This document shows positions 9,523 through 19,674 of a stretch of 64,000 bases of DNA, piece by piece. Source of the DNA: Symbiodinium natans (Eukaryota; Sar; Dinophyceae; Suessiales; Symbiodiniaceae); the NCBI GenBank assembly GCA_905221605.1, contig CAJNDS010000324.1, forward strand, positions 771,201 through 835,200, given 5' to 3'. The notes below the pieces were generated by a model. It was not told the origin of the DNA, ran no database searches, and saw only the letters and a program-made list of their open reading frames with translations. Within the stretch, counting starts at the first letter, position 1. Each line of letters begins with the position of its first letter. The translations under genes were made by a program, and so were the position numbers.

Positions 9523-10764
9523 ATGAGGCCACCAGCTGCAACGACACCTGTTGCCGCGAAGAGTCGCGCTGAAACTACATCCTTGATTCGTAAAGCTTGT
9601 CGGGAGCAGGGCTGGCAGCTTGCGATCCATCTGCTCCAGGACTTCTTGCCAACAGAGGGGGATCAGAAGGCATTCTGCACGGCCATCGTGGGTTGCGGAA
9701 GGGCCAGGCGGTGGCAGGTTGCAGTCCAAGTGTTGGCGCTGATCATGGAATCCGAGGTCCTGCCAGATGTTGGCTGCTTCAGCGCGGCGATCACGGCATG
9801 CGAGAAGGGCTTGCAGTGGCAGCTTGCGCTTCAGCTCCTCTCGCAAATGACGTCAGTTCAAGTTGATCCAAACGAATTCAGCTTCAATGCCAGCATCAGC
9901 GCCTGTGAGAAAGGTGGTGAGTGGCAAGTGGCCCTGCATTTGCTTTCGCAGATGCCTGTTGCCAGAGTGGTGCCGAACGAAAGGAGCTTCAGTGCCGGTA
10001 TCAGCGCCTGTGAGAAGGGTTTTGAGTGGGAGATGGCCCTGCATTTGCTTGCGCAGATGCCTGTTGCCAGCGTGGTCCCAAACGAATTCAGCTTCAGTGC
10101 CGGCATCAGCGCCTGTGAGAAGTGTTGTGAGTGGCAGGTGGCCCTTCAATTGCTTTCTCAGATGCCTGCTGCCAGAGTCGTGCCAAACGCCTTCAGCTTC
10201 AACGCCGGCATCAGCGCATGTGAGAAGGGTCGTGAATGGCAGATGGCCCTGCACTTGCTTTCGCAGATGTCCCTGGCCAGAGTTTTGCCAGACGAATTTA
10301 GCTTTAGTGCCGGCATCAGCGCCTGTGAGAAGGGTGGTGAGTGGCAAATGGCCTTGCAGTTGCTTTCGCAGATGCCCGTCGCCAGAGTGGTGCCAAACGA
10401 GATCAGCTTCAACGCCTGCATCAGCGCATGTGAGAATGGTGCTGGGTGGCAGATGGCCCTGCATTTGCTTTCGCAGATGCCCGTGGCCAGATTGATGCCA
10501 GACGAAATCAGCTGTAGTGCGGGCATCAGTGCCTGTGAGAAGGGTGGTGAGTGGCAGATGGCCCTTTGTTTGTTGGCGCAGATGCCCGCTGCAAGAGTGG
10601 TGCCGAACGCAGTCAGTTTCACGGCTGCTGTTTGTGCAGTTGGCTCAGCCAGACTGTGGGAGCTCGGCTTGTCACTGTTCGTATTAATGAAAGCATCCAA
10701 GCTAACTCCTGATAGCGATTGTTACAACCGTGTGGTGGAACACATTGTGCCTTGGGGGCCTTGA
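9523..10764 (+). CDS. Pentatricopeptide-repeat (PPR) protein, intronless
   Basis: A single 413-codon frame from ATG 9523 to TGA 10762-10764. From about residue 48 it is a tandem array of 35-residue helical hairpins; the Trp of the GxEWQ motif falls at residues 64, 99, 134, 169, 204, 239, 274, 309, 344 and 379. Typical unit: SFSAGISACEKGGEWQMALQ, then LLSQMPVARVVPN. Residues 1-47 are Arg/Ala/Thr-rich with a degenerate first unit (RKACREQGWQLAIHLLQ); this end could be an organelle transit peptide, since there is no acidic residue before position 17. PPR proteins bind organellar RNA, one base per motif, in editing, cleavage or stabilisation. The 105-bp units are similar in DNA as well as protein, so they expanded recently. 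No in-frame upstream ATG competes; CGGTTTAG just upstream (9510-9517) could be a spliced-leader acceptor. It is intronless among intron-dense neighbours, which suggests a retrocopy. Confidence 0.93.
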   Translation: MRPPAATTPVAAKSRAETTSLIRKACREQGWQLAIHLLQDFLPTEGDQKAFCTAIVGCGRARRWQVAVQVLALIMESEVLPDVGCFSAAITACEKGLQWQLALQLLSQMTSVQVDPNEFSFNASISACEKGGEWQVALHLLSQMPVARVVPNERSFSAGISACEKGFEWEMALHLLAQMPVASVVPNEFSFSAGISACEKCCEWQVALQLLSQMPAARVVPNAFSFNAGISACEKGREWQMALHLLSQMSLARVLPDEFSFSAGISACEKGGEWQMALQLLSQMPVARVVPNEISFNACISACENGAGWQMALHLLSQMPVARLMPDEISCSAGISACEKGGEWQMALCLLAQMPAARVVPNAVSFTAAVCAVGSARLWELGLSLFVLMKASKLTPDSDCYNRVVEHIVPWGP

Positions 10765-11010
10765 GGTCGTGGGTTCTATCTATTCCGACAGGGGTTGGCA
10801 ATCCAAGCTTGGCCAAGCATGTTGCTTGAAAGTGGAACCCAGGGTGATCTTCATCAGCTTTCCGGTGGTGCAGCGATGTTGGCCGTGCGTTGGTGGCTGG
10901 CCGAAATTGTCTGAAGAGGTAGGCCGAGGTCGGAATGCAGCATCCTTTCAGGTCATAACTGGCTGCGGAAAATCACGGCGGGCGTGGTCGTAACCTTGGC
11001 ACGGTACATG

Positions 11011-11175
11011 CTTGGAGGTTCATGGTACTTATGAACCAATGATAACTGTACTGATAGCTGTACTTAGAAGTGTCTTAAGTGGTCTAATCTGGCTATAAGT
11101 ACAGCAATAAGTACAGTAATAAGTACAGTTGTAAGTACAGTTATACTTGGTGAATAAGTACCATGAACCTCCAAG
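11011..11175. mobile_element. MITE-like inverted repeat, family A
   Basis: CTTGGAGGTTCATGGTACTT at the left is mirrored at the right end. The interior has extra AAGTACAG copies, making this the longest member. About 250 bp after the PPR stop. Confidence 0.88.
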
Positions 11176-11249
11176 TGTCGATCAAGCGAAAGCCGAGCTG
11201 AGCAGGCACTGCTCGTTCAACAACAATTGGTCTGGGAGCCAAAGTGGGG

Positions 11250-11332
11250 GGTTTAGGGTTAGGGTTTAGGGTTTAGGGTTTAGGGTTTAGGGTTTAGGGT
11301 TTAGGGTTTAGGGTTTAGGGTTTAGGGTTTAG
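11250..11332. repeat. TTTAGGG array
   Basis: About 12 perfect units. The last one gives the acceptor for 11333. Confidence 0.95.
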
Positions 11333-11395
11333 GGGCCGTGAGTTGGACGAATTGCTGACTGGGGGTGTGCTTCTCACGACGGCGGGCCAAAAGTG
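11333..11395 (+). CDS. Candidate exon, locus C
   Basis: Telomeric TTTAG|G acceptor, frame GRELDELLTGGVLLTTAGQK, donor GTACTC leaving TG. Open further to a TAA at about 11435 if unspliced. Confidence 0.48.
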
Positions 11396-11992
11396 GTACT
11401 CTAAGCTCGATTTCCACCACCCTAACCCTAAACCTTAAACACTAAACCCTATGTGGACTCGCGTCTCAGGGCTATGACCTCGAGTCCAGACAACCCTTAT
11501 AAACCCTAAACCCTCAACCCCTAAACATTTTAAACCCCCAAGATTTGGTTTGAACGCAGGAGTCCCAAAACTCCGCAACTGGAGCAATACCCTGAAGAGC
11601 CGGTCGCTCCCCCATACTTCCTTGCAGGTTTAGAGTTTACATGATCGGGCTTATAATAGGGTTTTTAAAAAGGCCTCATGTAGGGTGTATATATGGTTTA
11701 TATGGGGGGGGGGGGGGCATTTAGGGTTTCTATAGGGTTTAGGCTTTAGGATTTAGGGTTTTTATAGGGACAGAATAGCTGGGACTCAAGGGATTCCACT
11801 TGGAAATATGGGTTTTAAGTTCTGTGGGGCCTGATCCTTATACAACCTTATGAACCCAAATAATTGTTATTGTTTCGGGCCCCCAAGCCCGCCATTAACT
11901 AAGAATAATGTGCTTGAGGCATATTTGCAACCCTAAACCCTAAACACGTATGAGAGTACTTGCAACTACCTGAAGATGGACCTTCCAGTCTC

Positions 11993-12045
11993 GCTCTCTC
12001 TCTCTCTCTCTCCCTCTCTCTCTCTCTCGCTCTCTCTCTCCTTCT
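11993..12045. repeat. (CT)n microsatellite
   Basis: Nearly pure CT dinucleotide with CCC and CGC interruptions. Confidence 0.95.
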
Positions 12046-12394
12046 TCTTTGCCTTGTCTAACGAGCCTGTGAAGGGTGAAGCCCTGACGAGCCTTCAGGG
12101 GGGATTTATGGCGTTTATAGGGTTTGTAGGTAGGTTGCTTAGGGTGTAGGGTGTAGGGTGTCTAGGGTGTATACGGCTTAGGGTCATGAGCTTGGAGCGC
12201 GCACCCTAAACCCTAAACCCTTAACCCTAATCCTGGAACCCCCCTAAACCCTCAACCCTGAACCCGAAACTCTCCAACCCTCAGCCCGGGACCTCACATT
12301 CCTATCAGACCAGTTCTCTAAAATGCGCTCCCTTTTCGGTTCCCTAAATATTAGAGTTTAAGGTTTAGGGTTCAGGGTGCAGGGTTAGGTCCCG

Positions 12395-12490
12395 TTTTGG
12401 GTACAGTTGCCTAAGTATTAGGGGCTGCCTTACAATGGTAACCGCAAAAGGGGCCATAACTTCAGAGAAGTGACCACATGGTTTATAGAT
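12395..12490. mobile_element. MITE-like remnant, family D
   Basis: GGTCCCGTTTTGGG...AAAAGGGGCCATAACTT resembles the ends of the element at 21931-22033, but the arms are eroded. Confidence 0.45.
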
Positions 12491-12536
12491 GTTGAAAGGG
12501 TAGTGAGTCCCTTAATCTGGTGCCTTACCTTCTTTA

Positions 12537-12617
12537 CCCTAAACCCCAAACCCTAAACCCTAAACCCTAAACCCTAAACCCTAAACCCTAAACCCTAAAC
12601 CCTAAACCCTAAACCCG
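12537..12617. repeat. CCCTAAA array
   Basis: About 11 units. Confidence 0.95.
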
Positions 12618-12687
12618 GCTCTGAAGTATATGGGCCCCCTGGGTTTTCTAGGGTAACTAAGGGGTCCCCTTTTCAGGGCCCACAGAG

Positions 12688-12755
12688 GGAGCAACTTGCT
12701 TCTCTTCGGCTGCCGCAACCCGCAGTCCCTGGCCATTTCCAAATCTTCCTTATCA
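12688..12755 (+). CDS. Candidate exon, locus C
   Basis: CACAGAG|G acceptor, frame EQLASLRLPQPAVPGHFQIF then LI, donor GTTTGG leaving one base. One-base start fits 11395. A second open frame exists, so frame choice rests on phase. Confidence 0.42.
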
Positions 12756-12917
12756 GTTTGGGGTTTTGGGTTTAGGGTGTTTTGGGGGGTTTTGGGTTTA
12801 GGGTTTAGGGTTTTAGGTTTGGGGTTTTGGGGGTTTTGGGGGTTTTGGGGGTTTTGTGGCTTAGGGTTCAATCCCGCGTATCGCACGATGCTGGGGTCCC
12901 AAACCCGAAAACAGCAG

Positions 12918-12955
12918 TCCTTGAGAGTTCTGGAGAATTCAGCCTGCCACCCTAA
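12918..12955 (+). CDS. Candidate 3'-terminal exon, locus C; stop in CCCTAAA
   Basis: AACAGCAG|TC, two-base start in phase with 12755, frame LESSGEFSLPP, then TAA at 12953-12955. The stop is formed by the first CCC-TAA-A unit of the adjoining array. Confidence 0.38.
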
Positions 12956-13080
12956 ACCCTAAACCCTAAACCCTAAACCCTAAACCCTAAACCCTAAACC
13001 CTAAACCCTAAACCCTAAACCCTAAACCCTAAACCCAAAACCTAACCCTACACCCCACTAAACCCTAAACCCTAAACCCC
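12956..13080. repeat. CCCTAAA array
   Basis: About 16 units. Beyond it, 13100-13200 is GC-rich and open in two frames (VLPALLAAPVLAAATPRAAT or the FFPLSSLLLSLRRLL frame) without decisive splice sites. Confidence 0.93.
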
Positions 13081-13465
13081 GTTAACGTTAAACCTGCCAG
13101 TTCTTCCCGCTCTCCTCGCTGCTCCTGTCCTTGCGGCGGCTACTCCGCGGGCAGCCACGTGCGGCATGTCGAAAGGCCGGCAGGAGGCTGCTCTCAGATA
13201 TTTTCTTAACTAGGGAATACTTGTGCCTTAAAGTACTTCCTCCACTGGGACTTTGGGGCCCAGAAAAATGATGTGCATCGACCCTTAAGGTAGATAGCCC
13301 TCCGTGGCAGTGACCTTCTTATTGGAAGTCCCATGCAAACGCCTGCTAAATTGCAACCCTTTGTCGGGAACATTTTTGTAAGGAGTCCTACCACGCACGG
13401 TCTACCTGTAGGGGCCCTAGATGTTGTTCGAATGCTTGAGTGCTGACTGACAACTCTGACTCTAA

Positions 13466-13762
13466 ACCGTAAAGGCAAAGGCGGAGCATCTCCCAAAGGT
13501 AGAGGTGGTGGAATGGGCGTTTGTGGAAGCCATCGGCAGGGAGTATAACAACCAAGCTCTCAGATCTTCGTGCGCAAAACACGCGGTCCGCAAGACTCTT
13601 GCGTTTGCTGAGGAGCATCAAGGGAATGGAAGAGTTGAGGCCATGATCGGGCGCTGGAAGAACAAGGTGAGGCTCCTGTGGAGGAATGGCCGTTGGCGAT
13701 TCGCCTTGCAGCTTTGGCTTTGGAGAATGAAGCAAGAAAGCGCCCACACCCTTGATTCCATA
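13466..13762 (+). pseudogene. Copia-like retrotransposon integrase fragment
   Basis: The frame shows GREYNNQALRSSCAKHAVRK, then EEHQGNGRVEAMIGRWKNKV. This is the pattern of the rve integrase core: D-x-G-x-E-Y/F-x-N, C-x-x-H, then NGxxE carrying the third catalytic acidic residue, followed by basic residues. A run of residues replaces the Asp region and the reverse transcriptase and gag parts are absent, so it is a degraded remnant. No long terminal repeats are seen nearby. Call rests on motif memory. Confidence 0.6.
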
Positions 13763-14133
13763 ATTCCACATGCTCCTATAAATCTAAACCACCCTGAACT
13801 ATAAGCCCGGAACCCAAATTCCTGAACCCCAAGTAGGTGTAGAATTATGTTTAGGTGTCGGTGGGGCTTCAGGGCTTTCTTCAATGTTTCTTTGCGGGGT
13901 GTTTGGTTTCGGGCTTGGGGCTGTTTCGGGTTGATGGTCCCCTTGATAAGCTCAGCCGGCAAGCGGTATACACAGTTTCCTAAACCCTAGAACCCTGGAC
14001 CCTGCACCCTTCACCCTGACCACCTATGAGGTTTATGGGGTTTGTAGGGTTTAGAAGCTTACAGGGAGATTCAGGGTTTAGGCGGTTCACTGCTTGGGGC
14101 TTACAGGGTACAGGGTCTAGTGTCTCGAGGCCT

Positions 14134-14278
14134 ACTTGGAGGTTCATGGTACTTTTTTTATAACCAATTCTAACTGTACGAAAAACTGCACTTAAGACCA
14201 CAATAGGGCACTTAAGGGGCTTCGAAGTACAGTTATAAGTCCAGTTCTAAACTGGCTAATAAGTACCATGAACCAAGT
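14134..14278. mobile_element. MITE-like inverted repeat, family A
   Basis: ACTTGGAGGTTCATGGTACT left end; the right end AAGTACCATGAACCAAGT has lost three bases (TCC). Confidence 0.85.
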
Positions 14279-14474
14279 AGTCGATAGGGAGTTGCCCCAC
14301 CATGTCGCTGCTGCGCTACAAAAGCCAAAGGGTGCCCCCACTACTCGACAAGTAAGAAAGCCCCCCCCCCCCCCTTTACCCCCCTTAACCCCCAGTCTAT
14401 GCCCCAAACCCGAAAATCCTGAAATCCGAAACCCTATTCCTAAACCCTGAAACCCGAAGCCCGCCCCTCTGGAG

Positions 14475-14569
14475 GCCGTGAGCTCTGTGGTGCGGATGGC
14501 TGGAGTTCGCCCTGAGCCGGGGGGCCTTGAGTCGATTGGAGCGCTTCAGTCTTCTAAATTCCCCAAAGG
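14475..14569 (+). CDS. Candidate exon, locus D; telomeric donor
   Basis: CTCTGGAG|GCC acceptor, phase 0, frame AVSSVVRMAGVRPEPGGLES then IGALQSSKFPK. Donor is the first repeat of the next array (GG|GTTTAGGG), leaving two bases. Confidence 0.52.
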
Positions 14570-14616
14570 GTTTAGGGTTTAGGGTTTAGGTTTAGGGTTT
14601 AGGGGGTTTAGGGTAG

Positions 14617-14681
14617 GCTTCGAATGCGATCTTTGGCCCCCAAAAAAGGCCAAACCTATGGGCCCAGAGAGAGCCTGAGGG
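14617..14681 (+). CDS. Candidate exon, locus D (basic)
   Basis: GGGTAG|G acceptor, frame LRMRSLAPKKGQTYGPRESL. Donor GTAGGG. The implied upstream intron is 47 nt and consists of telomere-like repeat only; the downstream one would be only 28 nt. Confidence 0.42.
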
Positions 14682-14709
14682 GTAGGGTGGGGCATCCGCA
14701 TGTCGCCAG

Positions 14710-14758
14710 TTCTTGCGGCTTGCTCTCAACCTGAACTAGCTATCGATTTGGGATGTTT
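14710..14758 (+). CDS. Candidate exon, locus D
   Basis: GTCGCCAG|TT, two-base start in phase, frame LAACSQPELAIDLGC, donor GTAATT leaving two bases for 15308. Confidence 0.42.
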
Positions 14759-14897
14759 GTAATTTCCCTTATCGTTTCATATAGAACCCTAATTATAAAT
14801 AATTTTTGGGCCCTGTTGAAGTCGACACCTAGTGAAGAATTTATAAGTGTTTAGGGTTTAGGGTAGGGGGTTCTTGAATCCCTACACTCCTGTACCC

Positions 14898-15039
14898 ACT
14901 TGGAGGTTCATGGTACTTATTAACCAATTATAACTGTACTCATAACTGTACTTAAGACCACAATAGGGCACTTAAGGGGCTCATAAGTACAGTTATAAGT
15001 ACAGTTCTCATTGGTAAATAAGTGCCATGAACCTCCAAG
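14898..15039. mobile_element. MITE-like inverted repeat, family A
   Basis: ACTTGGAGGTTCATGGTACT ... TGCCATGAACCTCCAAG with CTTAAGACCACAATAGGGCA inside, shared with 14134-14278. Lies in the proposed intron 14759-15307. Confidence 0.9.
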
Positions 15040-15307
15040 CAGGGCTGTTGGGCTTGCCGCCACTTCAGAGTTGAGGGTTAGGTTGAGGGGTACTGGGCTT
15101 TCGGGTTTAAGGATTTGGGAATTGAGCCCTAAACCCTAAACCTAAAAGCCTAAGAATTGCCAAAAAACCCTTGGGTTTTAAGCCTCTATGATGTACAGTG
15201 CATATAAAGAGTTATATAGCAAGGAACCCAAATTCCATGGTGGCTTCAGCTAACAGGGAAGGCAACCCTAAACCCTAAACCCTGAACATGCGTTTTGTGC
15301 CTTCGAG

Positions 15308-15368
15308 GCTTCTGGAGCCTCCTTCGCCACTTCTGCCGTTTGCCGCAGGCCTTGAAGCGAAACCTTAA
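15308..15368 (+). CDS. Candidate 3'-terminal exon, locus D
   Basis: GCCTTCGAG|G, frame LLEPPSPLLPFAAGLEAKP, TAA at 15366-15368, then a TTTAGGG array. In phase with 14758. Confidence 0.45.
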
Positions 15369-15370
15369 AC

Positions 15371-15432
15371 TTAGGGTGTAGGGTTTAGGGTTTAGGGTTT
15401 AGGGTTTAGGGTTTAGGGTTTAGGGTTTAGGG
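15371..15432. repeat. TTTAGGG array
   Basis: About eight units. From 15433 to 16303 I see short degenerate repeats, C- and A-runs and CCCTAAA variants, but no supported gene. Confidence 0.93.
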
Positions 15433-16303
15433 AATAATTTCATTTTTTGGGCTCTAGAATTCCTAAGAAACAAAATTGTAATTTTTGCTAGGGTTCCAAG
15501 CTCAGTATTTTCCACCCTGCACCCTAAACCGCACCTGAAGTTTGGCGCGTCGGGTCCCAGAAAATTCAGGGTTTGGGGCTTATGTAGTTCTTAGGTTTTA
15601 GGGTTTTTTCGGGTTTAGGGTTTAGGAGCATTGGTACCGTATTAGTACCCTACCAGCAGCCCCAACCGAGGTTCTTTTTTTGTTTTTTTATTGGTCTCCC
15701 AAGTACCGTACCCACTGAAAGGGCTGAGGGCTTAGAGGCATTTCCTTACATGCCTAAACCAAAGAAAAGACTCTGCGAGTTACGCCAGATGCTTCGGTTC
15801 CGGGCGTTCGAACGGGACTTGCATCCCGACTCACACCCTTGGACATCGGCGCCCTCGCCAGATTAGGACCCTGATTCCAATATGTCAACCCCCCCCCCCC
15901 CCCCCCCAAAAAAAAAAAAAAAAGAAGCTCCTTGACCCTAAACCCTAAATTCAAAACCCAAACTACCCGCCCTCCCCCTCCCCCCAAAAAAAGGCAGAAA
16001 CAAAGTGAAATAAAAACACGAAAATCTTTAAGACCCCAAACCCGGAACTCAACACCAGTTTGCTCGTTTATGGCGGCCCTCTACACCCCCCGCAAACAAC
16101 TGCTTGCATGACCCTAAACTCTAAACCCAAAATCTCCCTAAACCCTAAATCTCCCCAGAACCTCTTTGTGACCCTAAACCCGAGACCCGAAACCCGAAAC
16201 CCTAAAGCCTAAACCCTAAAACCCTAAACCCTAAACCCCAAACCCCAAACCCTATACCCCCCCTCCGAAACCCTAAACCCCAAGAAACCGTCAACCCCAA
16301 GAG

Positions 16304-16382
16304 CGTTGAAGGGCGCGCGCTTCCCGCCGCTGCCCGCGCCCGGGCGCTGCGGAGGTGGTTGAAGGAGCGCGGGGGCCCCTAG
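16304..16382 (+). CDS. Candidate exon (Arg/Ala-rich, stop TAG)
   Basis: CCAAGAG|C, frame VEGRALPAAARARALRRWLK then ERGGP, TAG at 16380-16382. An internal donor (AG|GTGGTT) is possible. Very high GC makes open frames likelier by chance. Confidence 0.33.
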
Positions 16383-16445
16383 CCTTTGCCTGCAGAGGGT
16401 TCAGGGTGCAGGGTTTAGGGAAAGGGTTTTGGGTTTTATGGGGTT

Positions 16446-16514
16446 TAGGGTTTAGGGTTACAGGGTTTAGGGTTTAGGGTTTAGGGTTTAGGGTTTAGGG
16501 TTTAGGGTTTAGGG
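16446..16514. repeat. TTTAGGG array
   Basis: About nine units. Confidence 0.93.
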
Positions 16515-16770
16515 CTATCGGTTATAAGGTTTGGGGTTTATAGGGTTTGGGTTTAGGGAACGGAAGCCTGCAGCCAAACCCGGAAGCTGCAACCCTGAGC
16601 CGAGGGAAGGTTTGGGGCCTGGGCTGTCAGAGCTTAGGGTTTCAGGGTTTTCAGGTTTTCAGGTTTTAGGGTTTTAGGGTTTTCAGGTTTTAGGGTTTTA
16701 GGGTTGAGGGTTTCGGGTTTAGGGTTTAGGGTTTGGGTTTCGGGTTTAGGGTTTAGGGCTTCTGGTTTAG

Positions 16771-16867
16771 GTTTACGGTGGAAGCGCATGGCAACTCTGG
16801 CTGCTGGGGGTCGTCGGTTGTGCTTGGCGCAAGACAGCAGAGCGTTGAACTTCTTTTTCATCCCGTG
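16771..16867 (+). CDS. Candidate exon (LRWKRMATLAAGG)
   Basis: TCTGGTTTAG|GT acceptor, frame LRWKRMATLAAGGRRLCLAQ, then DSRALNFFFIPW. Half of a family C element (GGTTGCTGGGCTACCAAG) follows at 16885. End not fixed. Confidence 0.42.
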
Positions 16868-17428
16868 GACCCCTATTAAAGTGTGGTTGCTGGGCTACCA
16901 AGAAACAGAGAATTCGAATTCGGAGCCGGTATATAATTAATCCCCTATGTAGAATGGTTTCGGGTCTAAGGTTTAGGGTTTAGTACCTAATTCCGTCATT
17001 TCCTATTCAGATCTGATAAGGTGTAGGATACAGGATGCAAGGTCTTCATAGGATCCTCTGAGGTTTCAGGTTTAGAGGGTGGGTTTTAGGTCTAGAGGGC
17101 AAACCCTACACACCAGACCCTAATCCCCAGACCCTAACCCCGTGCCCCCAAACCCCGAAACTCCAAAACCCCCACAACAAACCCCCAAACCCCTAAACCC
17201 CAAACCCCCTAACCCCCGAACCCCCCAAACCCCCAAACCCACTAACTCCCTAAACCCCTAAACCCCTACACCCCAAACCCCAAACCCCAAACCCCAAATC
17301 CCACACCCCTGAACCCCCAAACCCCAAGCCCGTGAAACCCTAAACCCTAAACAGCCCAGGGGCTGGTGACAGCTCACGCCCGCCGTGGGAGGCGAGCTGG
17401 CAGCTCAGGGGTTTGGGGTTTAGTGTTT

Positions 17429-17493
17429 AGAGTTTAGAGTTTAGGGTTTAGGGTTTAGGGTTTAGGGTTTAGGGTTTAGGGTTTAGGGTTTAG
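17429..17493. repeat. TTTAGGG array
   Basis: About nine units. Upstream 17110-17350 is degenerate CCCAAACCCC; 17690-17860 is CCCCTATAAA-type repeat. Confidence 0.93.
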
Positions 17494-17890
17494 GGGTATT
17501 GTGGCTAAGGGCCTCTAGCTATAGGGTTTTGGGGGGTTTTTTGGGTTAGGTTCTGGGGCAGTTAGGGTTTAGGCTTATAGGTTGTAGGGCTTGTAGGTTC
17601 TTTGTGGCTTATATTGCTCAGGTCAGCCCAGGAAGATGGGTTTCACGTGCCGAGATGGACGTAGGGTTCCCGAAAGGAGGCTTCGTGAGCACCCCTATAC
17701 ACCCTCTAAGCCTTACAAAACCCTACAAAACCTTATAAGCCCCGATAAGCCTCTTCCAACCCCTATGAAACCCCTAGAAACCCCTAGAAACCCCTATAAA
17801 CCCCTAGAACCCCCTATAAAGCCCGATAAACCTCTACATGCCCCTTTGAAACCCTAAACCACAAGGCCTTCAAGGGGCGCTCCCGGCCAG

Positions 17891-17920
17891 GCAGCGTTGA
17901 TGCTCTTGGTGCAAAATCAG
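17891..17920 (+). CDS. Candidate short exon, locus E (AALMLLVQNQ)
   Basis: CCGGCCAG|GCA, phase 0, 10 codons, donor GTGGCA. The frame stays open beyond (VAGALAYLTSFTTH), so it may be longer. Confidence 0.33.
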
Positions 17921-17991
17921 GTGGCAGGAGCCCTGGCATACCTCACCTCCTTCACCACTCACAGCTCAACCCTCGATACGAACCTAGGGCT

Positions 17992-18128
17992 TAGGGTTTG
18001 GGTTTAGGGTTTAGGGTTTAGGGTTTAGGGTTTAGAGTTTAGGGTTTAGGGTTTAGGGTTTAGGGTTTAGGATTCAGGGTTTAGGGTTTAGGGTTTAGGG
18101 TTTAGGGTTTAGGGTTTAGGGTTTAGGG
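17992..18128. repeat. TTTAGGG array
   Basis: About 19 units with single-base variants. Confidence 0.95.
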
Positions 18129-18262
18129 CCATTCGGCGTTTAGGAGTTTAGGGTTCAGGGTCTATATACATCGTAGCCTTTGGGCTCTGGTTTTCCGGCT
18201 GTCGGGAACTTCTGGTACCCTGGTTGGCCGCGAAATCTTCAGTGCCCACAGCCGCTAACCTT

Positions 18263-18362
18263 AAGGATCCATGTACCCATCTAGTATATACTTGGCTTCA
18301 ACGTGGTTCCTGTATCGTAGCTTTAGGGCCCAAGTACCTACGATACAGGTACATGGATCCTT
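18263..18362. mobile_element. MITE-like inverted repeat, family E
   Basis: AAGGATCCATGTACCCATCT at the left pairs with a GATACAGGTACATGGATCCTT right end; CCTGTATCGTAG/CTACGATACAGG also pair. Confidence 0.8.
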
Positions 18363-18754
18363 CTCGCGACATGGCTTGCCCCCAAGTGACCTGGCCGACG
18401 GTACCTAATCGGCTCAGGAAGATTGGGCTCTTTGATTCGGAATGCTGAAGGATCGCCTTCGTCCTGATATGGTCAGTTCTCTAAATTAATGCGCAAAGCA
18501 ACCCTTAACCTAAGCCCTAGAAACCCGATACTTCCTACAAGCTTTGCAGATCCTTATAATTAAGCCCTATAAGTCCTGAACCCTGAAAATCCCATACGCC
18601 CTCACCCTAAGCCCTCAACCCCAATCCAACCTCTCCAACACAGCTCGGGCGCCGAAACCTTAAACCCTAAACCCTAAACCCCAAACCCTAAACCCTAAAC
18701 CCTAACCCTAAACCCCTGGACCCTACTATAAACCCTAACCCCTAAATCGCTGAG

Positions 18755-18799
18755 ACGGGGCCGGACGTGGAGCTTTGGGCCATGGCTTTGGCGGTCCCG
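18755..18799 (+). CDS. Candidate exon, locus E
   Basis: TCGCTGAG|ACG, phase 0, frame TGPDVELWAMALAVP, donor GTGCAG. All locus E candidates are phase 0 on both sides. Confidence 0.4.
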
Positions 18800-19263
18800 G
18801 TGCAGGCAGGGTTTGGGCGTTTGGGGTTAAATGATTTGGTGTTTAGGTTTTGTGGGTTGGGTGTTTAGGGTCTAGGGGATGATGTGATTTTGGGGGCTTA
18901 AAGGTTTGATTTGTTTTTGAGGGGCTAGGGTGTAGGGTTTGGGTTTGGGTGTTTTGTTCTTGTTGGGGGGGGGGCGGGGGTTGGTGTTTAGGGATACGGG
19001 TTGGGTTTTGGTTGGCGTTCAGGTTCTTCAGTTCTTTCTTAGGGGTGCGAGGGGTCGGGTAGGGATTGTGAAGCTGAATTTGCAATAGAGTTTCAAGTTT
19101 TGAGTTTCTGGTATCAACAAGTCCTTGGTCCTAAGACTTGCTTACATTTTATACACCAATACCCTGAACTCCCTAAGCCCCTAAAACCTTTAATTGAGCC
19201 TAAACCCTAAACCTGAAGCTTCAAGCCCTAAACCCGAATTCGACTAACCCCCCCGAACCCCAG

Positions 19264-19329
19264 GAGGTTCTGCGAGCAGCGGCAGAGGACCCCCGAAGCG
19301 ACTGGCTACCTGAGGCGGGATGGTTTCGC
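19264..19329 (+). CDS. Candidate exon, locus E; telomeric donor
   Basis: ACCCCAG|GAG acceptor, phase 0, 22 codons EVLRAAAEDPRSDWLPEAGW then FR, donor GTTTAGGG provided by a telomere unit. Acidic/helical composition unlike any repeat. Confidence 0.58.
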
Positions 19330-19674
19330 GTTTAGGGTTCACGGTTTTAGGGTTTTGGGGTTTTAAGTGTTGTGGTTTTGCGGTTCTTGGTTTTCGGGTT
19401 CTTGGTTTTCATGGATTTTGGTTTCAGGGTTTTGGGTTCACAGTTGAGTCACAGTTTTAGGGTGTTGGGGTTGCAGGCTGTTGGGTTGTGGGTTGTTGGG
19501 TTTTAGGGTGTTTGGGATTGTAGCCGTTCGGGTTGTAGGGTTAGGGTTAGGGTTAGGGTTTTTCGGCTTTAGGGTTTTAAGGTTTTGGGGATTTAGTGTG
19601 AGTTTTCTCGTTTTTTTGGGTTTTTGGGTTGCAGGCAGGGTTGTCGGGCGCAGGGTTCTTGGTTTAGGGTTTAG

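Noticed and set aside
9514-10700. Long minus-strand frames over the PPR gene
   Set aside because: Shadow frames of the 105-bp coding repeats.
13110-13205. GC-rich island as an exon
   Set aside because: Two frames are equally open, with no clear donor; left uncalled.
15771-15850. Possible tRNA on the minus strand (GTTCGAAC near 15816)
   Set aside because: The GTTCGAAC is only a palindrome; no acceptor stem or A box can be formed.
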